Origin: Terana coerulea
Taxonomy: Eukaryota > Basidiomycota > Agaricomycetes > Polyporales > Phanerochaetaceae
Reading direction: 5' to 3'
Assembly: GCA_024811115.1 (NCBI GenBank)
Contig: JAKOGH010000798.1
Location: 1 to 64,000, forward strand
Length of the DNA: 64,000 nt
This document shows, one piece after another, positions 24,945-34,619 of this stretch (positions within the stretch are counted from its first letter, which is position 1; every line of letters starts with the position of its first letter). The notes below the pieces were generated by a model. The model did not search any database. It was not told the DNA's origin and was given only the letters and a program-made list of their open reading frames with translations. Made by a program: the position numbers and the translations under genes.

Positions 24945-25975
24945 GTAGGCTCGGACTGCCGTTACAGGTGGAGGGCACGAGTCCGGGGAGCAAAAACGCA
25001 CCTGTGTCCGTATTATACGCCGATACTGTACGGCGTGAGTAAATCGGCGTTGAAGGGATCAAGCTTCTGCCCAGCTCATCACATCAACCTGTTAGGCGTT
25101 AGCCAATGGTTTCAGTTCTCGGTACTAGGGGCTCAGATGAGGCAAGGGCTTATAGATAGCTCACCGATTGTTGCGGGTTGTCCACATACACCATGAACAT
25201 GTCCCCATGCGACCGAAGCTCGAAGCTCTGATGCATCAATGGGGTGTATATTGGAAGGTGAACTGCACATATGTGCCCAGCTCGGACCCCTGCTCCTGAG
25301 CACAACCAAGACATGACGGGTCGTTGCCACACATGCTAGCGATGCCATACAGAACAGCCATCAGACGAAGCTATGCTACCATCCTGAAACTGTCAGTAGA
25401 CGTTACGGAGTGTCTCCAGTCGCCCTGATGCTTACCGTTCCATCACTCAGCCGCTGGGTGCCGAGGGCGCCTTCGTGAGCAGTGTCTCCAATATTTGAAT
25501 GTCGGGCGATGGTGTGTGCTCGCCGAAGGCCTTCCACGTACATTCAGCTGGTTGACGACGGCGTACGAAAGCAGCATCGGCTCTCGTCAACAACTCGTCG
25601 CCACAGCGCCAAATATATTGCTTACATAATCTCCCCATTGGGGACGAGAGAGGCGCTGTGCCAAGCTGACGCCACGAGACGCAGACGCAACCCAAGCCTG
25701 CGCTCCGTCCGACTTTCCAATCTGGAGGGTTCCTGAGCTCAACTTCTTCCGAGCCTTTGAAAGGGTTGTGCTTATATGGTGAGTCTAGCTCGCGAAGTTG
25801 CACCTTTCCGCGGAAAGCATCCAGCTGTTTTCTACGAAACTGTGCGGCTGACTTGTTAGCGACATTCAACCTGCAGCCAAAGAGTATCGCCAAACTGAGT
25901 TCAAGACGGAGTGCTCTGACTTCAGTTATGGACTGTTGTAACCTGTCAAATAAACTGACTAAGTACATCAAATGT
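24945..25975. other. Intergenic between DUF6533 copies 2 and 3
   Basis: Holds the shared upstream block at 25052-25100. A 195-codon ORF (25447-26034, -) overlaps the end of copy 3 and shows no known motif, so it is not called as a gene. Confidence 0.5.
25052..25100 (-). promoter_or_regulatory. Upstream block shared by DUF6533 copies 2 and 3 (copy-2 instance)
   Basis: Lies about 110 nt upstream of the copy-2 start. With a 3-nt gap it matches the block at 27578-27622, sharing TCAAGCTTC, GCTCATCA, ATCA and AGGCG in the same order and spacing. It may be a conserved promoter element or simply residual duplicated DNA. Confidence 0.45.
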
Positions 25976-27461
25976 TTACGTGGGGGCTGACCACGCGCGA
26001 AGCTCAAACGCGTCTGTGCGAGCATTCCAGACATGAACAGAGGATCGACGACTGGTCATAAATTCCACCCGTAAAATGAACCGAGACACAGTGATGTTGA
26101 TGAGGGACCAGGTGACGCTGTATCATGTCAGTTGTTGGCTGACCATGACCGACCGGCATGAACACGTACAGAATGGATAGGAGTAGCTCTGTCGACTGTG
26201 TGTATAAAGTCAGAAAAAGTGGAAGTTACGGACATGGCCGTTCAGCGTACCGGAATGATACTCGCAATGACAAGGTTCAGGAGGCTCAGAACTAGACGAT
26301 GTAGTCAGTATCCCAGAAGTATGATATGGTGAAGCTGACGGTACCAAACAGAGCCTGATGCCAAATAATGAGCTCGCCATTGGAAGGTTACGAGCGTAAG
26401 TCAGCTTACCACAAACCAAAGGGCGCCGTCACGTCTGAGTGATTCTATGATGTCCGACGATCGACGGTAGGGGCGATGGAACGAGTTGAGGAAAGCAATA
26501 CATATAGCCATAACATCAAAGGCGAACTGTGGACTTGTCAGAAGAAAATTCAAGGAGCAGGAGGAATGGCTGACTAGACATGCATAATACCCCTTCGCGA
26601 CGCCTACTGGCTGAGTCGAGATGCAGGTGTTCAGCGGCTCGAAGAACACCAGATGCTCTGCCCGGTAAAAACACCACAGCAGTCGTCGTCAATATATATT
26701 ATAGTAAAGAATGAGCAGTTTATCTCACCTTCAACGCGCCGGAGTGTAAAGCCTAGCGTTATGATTCCCGGAATATATGTAAGCGCCAGCGCAGAAACAA
26801 GCAGTATCAGTGTGATTCGCCGTTGATCCCACAGGCGATAGTAATATGAGGCCATATACACTGAGCAATTTCATGAGCAAAGCAGCCAAAGATCGGTTAC
26901 AAGCTTACCATTGGAATACAATGAGGAGACGGTCGAGAAACCAAAAACAACCGCCAGCGATGTTTTGCACCTGAGCGAGTGTTAGTGCTTGGCATTGGAG
27001 CGAGTGATTGACCAGCGTACTGCTGTAAGCGTGTGTCAGGCATAGACTCTTATATGTGAAGTGGACTGGCTTACAGAGTCGAGAAGCTCCGGATGAAAGC
27101 CACCTAAAACTGTGCAAAACGTACACATTAGGCCCACCGGGTGTTAATTGGTGAGTCCAACGCACCGTATGCGGAGTAAATAAGGCAGATCTCAATGCCC
27201 CATCGGTTGCTCAAGTAGGCCACTTTCGTCAAATCGAACCGTCTGCTCCAGATAATCCGGACTTCTTCGCTTAGTGTGAGCGCATGGTCCCATAGCGAAA
27301 GCGTGACCGCCACAGCTATTACGCATTAGAAATGACCGCCTTGAAATTTTAGGATCATGAGGGTACTTACCGGACATGTACTGGGTAGTCGCCACTAAGT
27401 CATACACCGCTGAGGCCACAGTCGTTTCTTGAGACCGTGCTAACGACTGAATATACGGCAT
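25976..27461 (-). CDS. DUF6533-family membrane protein, tandem copy 3
   Basis: Start at 27461 (MPYIQSLARSQETTVASAVY), first exon ending TTQYMSG-like. The DUF6533 core reads MAVTLSLWDHALTLSEEVRI and FDLTKVAYLSNRWGIEICLI. Downstream are YYYRLWDQRRITLILLVSA, LTYIPGIITLGFTLRRVEG, MFFEPLNTCISTQPVGVAK, RPYRRSSDIIESLRRDGALW and STELLLSIL. The last exon is SLINITVSRFILRVEFM, ending RTDAFELRAWSAPT with TAA at 25976. The exon series matches copies 1 and 2 throughout, which shows tandem duplication. No frame change is evident. Function unknown. Confidence 0.8.
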
Positions 27462-27577
27462 GCTTGCGTTTGAGGGGTTAAAACGAGAGGGCCGCTTGGG
27501 ACCCCAAATGCTGGAGTATGTTCACGGAGGTCCTTTAAGCCATGGTGCGTGAGTACATCATTGATAGCAGAGTCCGC

Positions 27578-27622
27578 GAAGTCAAGCTTCCTACCTGCTC
27601 ATCAAATCAGTTGTCAGGCGCT
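27578..27622 (-). promoter_or_regulatory. Upstream block shared by DUF6533 copies 2 and 3 (copy-3 instance)
   Basis: Lies about 117 nt upstream of the copy-3 start and pairs with 25052-25100. The core TCAAGCTTC contains the palindrome AAGCTT. Confidence 0.45.
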
Positions 27623-28288
27623 ACGACAGTGTCTTTGCTTCAAGGAAGCATGACACTGTCGCGAAATACTAGCCGGTGTGGAAGCCATCTTCCATGAGCA
27701 GTTGCAGCATCCCCATGTGACGCTGTCAGGCTCCAGCACGAGACTTCGACCTATTACCATCAAAATGACTGTGAAAGACAAAGCCCGACTCACCAAAGTA
27801 TTCACCTGTGAACATAGCAGGCGATCATCGCACGACATGAACGAACATACCAGCTGCTCGCCGAGAGAGCTTTATGGAACTATGGGCGTTGCTGCGCCAT
27901 CACAGCCTGCCCAAGAAGCTACATTCCCATCACAGCGTACCACTAGGTGTGTAGTGGAGAGAATCTCTAGCTGACGCAAACAGTGGTGAAGCCGCGACTT
28001 GCGACTCGGTGTTGTAGCAGGAGTCATACAACTCCAACTCAAAAATTTGTAAACCTCTTGAACGGTATCGTCGGTATGCCTGGCGGCTATCATTAGCTTA
28101 TGTCAGATGTTGGGATGGGCGCCCCGCCCCGCAGACGCCACAAGGTTCGGGTGTATAGCGCCTACCGTGCTGGCTTGCTAAACCACCACGGTCTCCTTGA
28201 AGCTTGTGTCGCTACTTCTTCTCAGGGATATTTTGCGCATATTATTGTCGCAAATTCCCGCTCTGCATATGCTCGGCTGTCTCGGTTG

Positions 28289-28313
28289 TCAGTACTCAGT
28301 ACTCAGTATTCAG
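28289..28313 (+). repeat. Short tandem heptamer repeat
   Basis: Three and a half units of TCAGTAC (third unit TCAGTAT), about 100 bases before the kinase-like 1 start. Confidence 0.8.
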
Positions 28314-28410
28314 AGGCTGCTCGACACGACGACTAGCACTCGTCAACGCAGGATACTGTACCCAGTGCATTTTGCTCAAAACCGCGACTCCGAATCTAGC
28401 AGGCTATCCA

Positions 28411-29240
28411 ATGGCGACTCTTGATATCAGCTTTCCTTCCGACCGCACCGCTTTACATCTACAGGGGTCTGCCCTAGGCCAGTTCCCTGCTCTCGACTTG
28501 AAGGTCGCCCGCGCGAAACTTATCCATCGAGGGAACTTTGCCATCGTCTACAAGGGGTCTCTCACGAGCGACAACGACCAGAAGACCATCTCCGAAGTTG
28601 TCCTGAAGACTGTGTCTGGCCAGCGAACTTGTGGCCTCCAATCACTATCTCAAGGGTTGGAATTGTGCACCAGCAAATTGCGGGCAGCTCAGGGCAAGTT
28701 CGTACCTAAATGCCACAGTTTGCTCGAAGGCACGGACATATTGTCTACCGCGGCATTGCTCTCGAGGGTTCGTTTGAGGAGATAGATTACGAGCTCAGGT
28801 GCGCGACTTACTCTGTGTATTCATGTGGTGCTTACTTTCTTCTTCTCGGACTGCTGGAAAATCATGGATTGCCTTGTGGAACTCCATGATTGTGGACCGT
28901 AGCACGGGAATTTCCAGGAACCGAAAGTCATCATCAACGACAAGGAAGAAATATTCATCGTCGGTTTTGCGCATGCGACCGCTCACGTATGTGAGCGCTC
29001 TATGCCAATCGTCGAAGCCGAGCCGAGCCCAAGTGAGTACGACTTCCGTTGCTCGGAGGTTCACTGCGTGTGCACGGACAGTGGAATATGGCGGCCTGGT
29101 ACGTTTCCCTACCCAGCCACTCAACCTCACCTCATGTGCTCGTCAGTATGTCTCGTTTGAAGGGGATTGTGCTGCCCGAGAAGGAGGCCACGTCGCTCGT
29201 CAATCTTCTGGCCAGAGCCAAGAACGTGGACTCAGGATGA
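28411..29240 (+). pseudogene. Kinase-like protein 1, degenerate copy
   Basis: Paralogue of the gene at 33193, a small basidiomycete protein of the fungal kinase-like type. The N-terminus is preserved: MATLDISFPSDRTALHLQG, then the loop IHRGNFAIVYKGSLTS and EVVLKTVSG with a VAIK-like lysine. Then it decays. A frame change lies near 28740. The intron acceptor before WKIMDCLVELHD reads CTG at 28851-28853 where copy 2 has TAG. An in-frame TAG at 28900-28902 replaces the glutamine of the catalytic motif. The catalytic HxD is HGN (copy 2 has HND). The DFE of copy 2 (equivalent to DFG) has also changed. An extra G near 29160 shifts the last exon, which otherwise ends LPEKEATSLVNLLARAKNVD. Even with all frame errors repaired it would lack the catalytic aspartate. 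Confidence 0.75.
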
Positions 29241-29466
29241 CGCTTCTGCTGAAGGCGGAGGCTCAAAAGTCCCTTGATACCTTGGAAGCCGCCAAGAAGA
29301 CTGGAGATAATCCTCCTCGTGTTCAAGCTCAGCCGCCAGGTAACCTCCCGCCAGAGGATGACTGGATTCACAGTTATCCCCAAACTTAGCACGTATCCAG
29401 AATCCATGTATGCTCACGATCCATGGAAAGATAATAGATAATCATCGTAAATGAATCAATGGTATA

Positions 29467-32400
29467 TCATGTACCCAAGCTACGCAGCTCACGCGCAATT
29501 GCTTTGAGTCTTGCCTTTCTTGAAGCGAGCTCCTTGCGCAGTGTCGCAGTAGCAGGGTCCTCCACTACATACGCCGCGCATTGTGCGACCGTGTCGCCGG
29601 AACCCAAGCCTAACTGTCGGATAAGATGGGCCTGTAGGTCGTTCGCAAAGGCCCGTAGGAGCTCATGGTCCAATTTCAGAGGCACATTATCGATTACACG
29701 CTAGAGATGCCGTGTGTCAGTCTCCAAATCTATACAGAAAGGGTTTCTCTCCGACCTTGTAAGCAACCTTAAAGTACGACCGGACCTCGGCCATGACCTC
29801 CAGCTCATTCTGGTACTCGTCGGCCGGAACGAGCTTCCCGATGTCGGACGCAACGATGCCCTCAAACCCGAGCTTCGCGAGGCTGGCAAGGACGGTAGCC
29901 TCTTCTCGCTTTCTCTCCTCGTCGGACAGTGTCAGACCATGATGTAAGCGCTGATTCTTCTACGACAAGGCAGTTGACGTGAAAAGGGGGCCAATTTTGG
30001 ACGCAGGGTAAGACGACTCGCCAGTTCTACCGATGATCCTCCCGTTGCTAACATGGCAGGATCCCCAAAGCCTGCATCCGTCGACATGCTAGCCCAAGCA
30101 CACGACTCCTGGCCAGCTGTTGATTGTTGCCAGAAAGGTACAAAACCCGTCGGCGGCGTACTAGCGGCAGCATTGCTCAAAGGCGGAGTACCTTCAGCTA
30201 CTCCCTCCAGATCTTGTTTTTGCACGATTTCCTCCAGTGGAAACCCCCAGCTAGAAAACTTGCGCCCCTTTTGATAGTCTGCTACGCGTATTTCCTGGAG
30301 AAAGACGGATTAGTGTTGCTCATAAGAGAGCATAGAATGGAGCTACACACTTCATGAGGCCATTTAGAATAATGTGACATCATTGCAATCGATACGTACA
30401 CTTCGGACGCGAAGTTCATGTCCGGAGCTTTTGTACCCCAATCAGAGCGCACGTATGGCACCGTTCCAGTATCTGCACTACTGTATGGTTGCATCTTGTA
30501 AATAGGGCAGCGCGCGTCAAGTGCATATGAAGTCCACGATACCAAACTGATTTAAATTACTCACTGTGTTCGACCAAGCTACTGGAGCGGAAGACGTCGT
30601 CGACGCTGAGGCCGCAATGTGAGATTGTGTCCGCCGATCCTTCTGAGAAGCTTGAGTAGCGGTATTCATCCGCGCGCTCTTGTATTCGGCAAGAATCTTC
30701 TCTTTTGACACAGACAGGTAGTGATCGTTCTGCGTGTACGGCGTCGTCTCATACTTTAATGACTCTAAGTATGCGTGCCGACGCCTCGGTCAGCTTTGCT
30801 TGCAGAAGCTCCTCGACCGCAAAGTCTATACCGTCGGGTCAAAAAAACGGAACGGAGTGTCAAGTTGGGGAGAGACAGTGCTTACTTGACTTGCAGCTCA
30901 AGCCGGCTGCACGGCCCAAACTTCTCGCGTACGAGCCGCAGCACGGTTTGCTGCTGCGCTTGGTGCAGTGCTTTGACACACTGGAAAACATGCGCTGCCC
31001 AGTCCGTCTGAAAATCCTTGATGAGGGAGAGCTTGGCGACGTAAGGGGTGTTATTCGGGAGCTCTCTCATGATGGCTCTACGAAGGTACGTTGCTCAGTA
31101 CTGGCACAACGCAGACAGGCCACTGGGCGCACTCACGCATTTATCCGATCTCGAACGTCGTCTGGGTAAATATACGCCGGTGATACTACGGTGGCGTCGT
31201 CTTCGTCGTCTACAGTGAGGAATTGATGCAGCTGTCCTGTCTCCTGCTTGTTTTCGGCCTTGACGTACGGCACGAAAGCAGGTGCCGACGCTCTAATCTT
31301 AAGCTTGAGCTGCGCAAATGCTACCCGAGATGCCCAAACAAGGTCTGGCGCGTCAAGATGCCCCTCAGTGTGCACCTGACCTGCGCGCAAAACACCGTGA
31401 GGAGGTTCAGGAGCATGCGACAAGGGCTCGGGGATCGGCGCGGGCAGCGCTGCGATGCGCGTGGTGCAGAGCTTGAGCTGCATTGTCGTTTCGTGAGATA
31501 AGGACGGTAAGCTTCAAGGCGCATTCAGATGCGTTCACGCAGTGGTATATCAAAGGGACAGACCTTTCGTCGACAAGTGTGCTCAACAGCCCGCTCAGCA
31601 TCGTCACCAAATTGTTCGTCCCAAAGCGTCCTGGGTGCGTGGTGGTCGCCCAAGGCGCAGTGCGCGCGAAAAAGTCCGCCTCGGCCTACCGGGCCTCGGC
31701 GTTGGTGACGCCCTCGCGCCGCTCGTCCTCGTCCGGCTGGCGTGTGCAGTAGTAGCCCAGCTCGAGTGGGAACTTGTCGCTTCGGCCTTCGAGGACGTCA
31801 AGCCACAGCTCCTTAGATCGAGTGGCACCAGAGGTGAGGGTGTCGGGTTTGGTCAGAACGCCTGAATGTGTACGACATCAGAATAAAATTGGCGCGAGCA
31901 ACAGATAGAGAAACCTACCAATGGTTCGGGAACCGGCTGGATCTACTTCGCGGGCGAGGCTCATAGCCTTCTGATTTTCAATGTCATCTAAGGTAGACCT
32001 TTATTAGGCTGTCGTAATAGTCTGTTGTATCTGTTACTCACCACTCATAGGTAACGTCACCAAAATCAAACATTTGCCTCGGATGTGCACAAGGACGAGC
32101 TTTCAACTAAGTCGACGACGTCGGGGTCCGCATTCTGAATTATACCTTCATAATCATCTTATGTTAGAGCTGTATGAACCTATGAAACCAGCAGTGACAG
32201 CATACCTGGAAGATCCACGAATGCTAAGTCGACCATGTCCGGCCCCGAAATGTCTACGCAAACGGAGTTCTTTGAGAATTGCAGCTGGTGATCCGAAAGA
32301 CTCCTTAGTTTGGCTTCGTCCATGTTCATGAAGTGCTCGATAGCCGTGCGGGGGTTGAGCACTGCAGCCTGCGCCCGACGCAGTATAAGCTCCACGTCGT

Positions 32401-32883
32401 GTTTTGTTTGTGAGCACTTCGCCAAATGGGGTCTCCTTGGTTTCGCCTGTCCTTCTCGTACTGTCGTCGATGAACTCCAGGCGGATGGGAGACGCGGCAC
32501 GACCAGGGCGCTGAAGAGGTCGCCATGCGACATTCAATGGCGCAGTGGGTACATGTTCCCGCATCTCTTGGTACGGATATCTAAGTCGTACGGATGGGCT
32601 CAAATGCAATATCATAACCATTGAGTCGACGTACCCCTGAGATTGCCTCCACCAAGCTCGACTTGCCCGCACTCTGGTTCCCAATTGCGGCTATTCGGGG
32701 AAGGTCAAGGTCAGCCTGAGCTCTATACAATTGCAGAAACTGTGGGTTGAGAGATGCATATTTCGAGACAGACCTGCTGGTTGCTCACCCAAGAGCCCTG
32801 AGCTTGTTGATGAGGGCGAGGTGCTGCCGTCGTCGTACAGTGTATGTCGATTCGCCGCTGACTAGAGCATGATCTTCAGACAT
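29467..32883 (-). CDS. Dynamin-like GTPase A (Mx/Vps1-type), with an in-frame stop and frame changes
   Basis: Large GTPase of the dynamin superfamily, which assembles on membranes and couples GTP hydrolysis to remodelling. Start at 32883 (TVRRRQHLALINKLRALG). The P-loop is GNQSAGKSSLVEAISG. Then come VPRDAGTCTH, DVELILRRAQAAVLNPRTA, SGPDMVDLAFVDLPG (G3) and LTKPDTL (G4), followed by YYCTRQPDEDERREGVTN, ELPNNTPYVAKLSLIKDFQ and NDHYLSVSKEKILAEYKSAR. The C-terminal GTPase effector domain runs from KLVPADEYQNELEVMAEVRS to RVIDNVPLKLDHELLRAFAN, with the stop at 29467. The TAG at 31686-31688 replaces a glutamate that copies B and C keep (EAREAEA). Frame changes at 32487-32489, 32402-32405 and 30755-30757 each look like one extra homopolymer base. 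It may be a decaying copy. Confidence 0.75.
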
Positions 32884-33192
32884 TGCCCACAATGTAGCAG
32901 CGGAGAAAGTCTTGAAACCTTCAGACCAAGATATATATGCGGGCAACAACGAGGCGATGCGGACGCTTGAGGTGGTGGCATGGAAATAGAGCGTCGTGAC
33001 GGTCTCCGCGCTCGTCACACCTTGACACGGGAGGTCACAAATGTGATCCGGGCTAATCAGTGTCGCGTTTGCCACACACAATAAGTAATCTACCAAATAT
33101 TGAGGTGTGTTCGAGCAAACGCTTTAGACACAGCGTGTTGAGGTCATATTTCAACGCAGCTATTATTTACCACGACCACCTCCTCGTTCAGC
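32884..33192. other. Divergent intergenic region
   Basis: 309 nt between the starts of dynamin-like A (-) and kinase-like 2 (+), so the two genes probably share a bidirectional promoter region. No motif was singled out. Confidence 0.5.
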
Positions 33193-34052
33193 ATGACGAC
33201 TCTCGACATCGCTTTCTCCTCTAATCGTAAACCACTGTTTTTGCTTGAATGCTCCCCTGATCAAACGTCTACCCTCTTCGACTTGAAAGTGACTGGAGCG
33301 AAACTCATATCTCGAGGAAACTTCGCCATGGCTTACAAGAGGTCTCTCACGAGCGGCGACTCGGACAGCCAGGAGACCACCTCGGAGGTTATCTTGAAGA
33401 TCGTGTCTGGAAACCGACCGCGTGGCCTGGAGCTACTCTCAAAAGAGTTCGGAATGTACAAGAGTGTACACCGACAAACTGCAGCCGGCGCAGGGCAAGT
33501 TCGTCCCGAGATGCCACGGACTATTCAAGGACAAGGAGACCCCTTACTGTGTCTCGTCCTGGACTATTGTGGCGTCGCACTCGACAAACTTTTCGATGTG
33601 CTATATTTCGAACTCGGGTACGTGCCCTATGCTGCTCATTTACGCAGGGTTTACCCTGGTTCTCTGGAATAGCTGGAAAATCATGGACAGCCTCGTGGAC
33701 CTTCACGATCTCGGGGTGCAACACAACGATTTCGAGGAGCGGAATGTGCTCATCAACGACAAGCAAGAGATATTCATCGACTTCGAGCATGCGACCGCTC
33801 ACACATGTGATCGCTCCATACCTATCGTCGAAGCCGAGCCGATGCCTAACGAGTACGACTTCCGTTGCTGGGAAATCCACCGCGTCTGTACGGATGTAGG
33901 CACATGGCGCCCTGGTAAGCTCTTGTAATTTTCTGTCTAACTTAAGGCTCACTCGCTCTTCAGGATATGTCTCATTCGAACGGGTACATCTGCCCGAGAA
34001 AGAGGCCACGTCACTCGCGAATCTTCTGGCTATCGCCAAAAACGTGGACTGA
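33193..34052 (+). CDS. Kinase-like protein 2 (fungal protein-kinase-like fold), frame-shifted
   Basis: Start at 33193 (MTTLDIAFSSNRKPLFLLEC). A glycine-poor loop SRGNFAMAYKRSLTS and the lysine strand EVILKIVSG follow. Next come LDYCGVALDKLFDVLYFELG and, after an intron with TAG acceptor, SWKIMDSLVDLHDLGVQHND. The catalytic region is HNDFEERNVLIND, then IFIDFEHATAH (DFG-like). The end is VHLPEKEATSLANLLAIAKN with TGA at 34050. The HND and DFE motifs are kept, unlike copy 1. Two frame changes, near 33460 and 33555, separate the parts of exon 1. Family members are small and atypical, and whether they phosphorylate proteins or small molecules is not known. It is divergently paired with dynamin-like A. 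Confidence 0.65.
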
Positions 34053-34619
34053 GGATGACGCCCCTTCTGAAGGCGAAGGCTCAGAAGGCTCTTGACATGT
34101 TGGAAGCTGGCAAGAAGATCTGTCGATCATACTCGTATTCGACATCAGCCGCCAGGTAATCTGCCACCAGATGATGACTAAATTTATACAGTAGTTTTGG
34201 AGCTTTTCGTATGTTGAGTACATTTGTATGTTTAATAACATGCTTCATCTTTGGACATTCCCTGCGCGAGGACTAGAATTAGTATGGCCGGCTGGAGCAT
34301 TAGAGCGTCGCCCTTAGCAAATTGCCATCAGCCTCCGCCTGCCACTGGGTAATGCATCGCACTTGTAGCTAGACGTCTTGCTTACAACCGGGTCGTTGTC
34401 CGGTCGTTTCCCGTGCTGGAAGATGAGCGCGAGCCTGTTCAAAAGTAAATATTCATAACGGTCACAAGTGTGATGAGTCGCGTAGAGGCGTGACGCGGAT
34501 CGCGAATGTCACTGAGCCCCTAACCTCATCTCTCTTTACGCTCTCTTTACGCCTCTCCTGCATGGCCAGAGTCATCCTTCAGTCCTCGCGCTGAAATTGC
34601 CGAAAGATTTGTGGTTATA
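34053..34619. other. Intergenic, no feature seen
   Basis: Promoter side of dynamin-like B. No recognisable element. Confidence 0.5.

Larger units (their letters stand above)
27462..28410. other. Intergenic, promoter side of DUF6533 copy 3 and kinase-like 1
   Basis: Divergent intergenic space. It contains the shared upstream block at 27578-27622 and a short heptamer repeat at 28289-28313. No gene was recognised. Confidence 0.5.

Noticed and set aside
25447..26034. 195-codon ORF on the - strand
   Set aside because: It overlaps the supported end of DUF6533 copy 3 in another frame and carries no motif.
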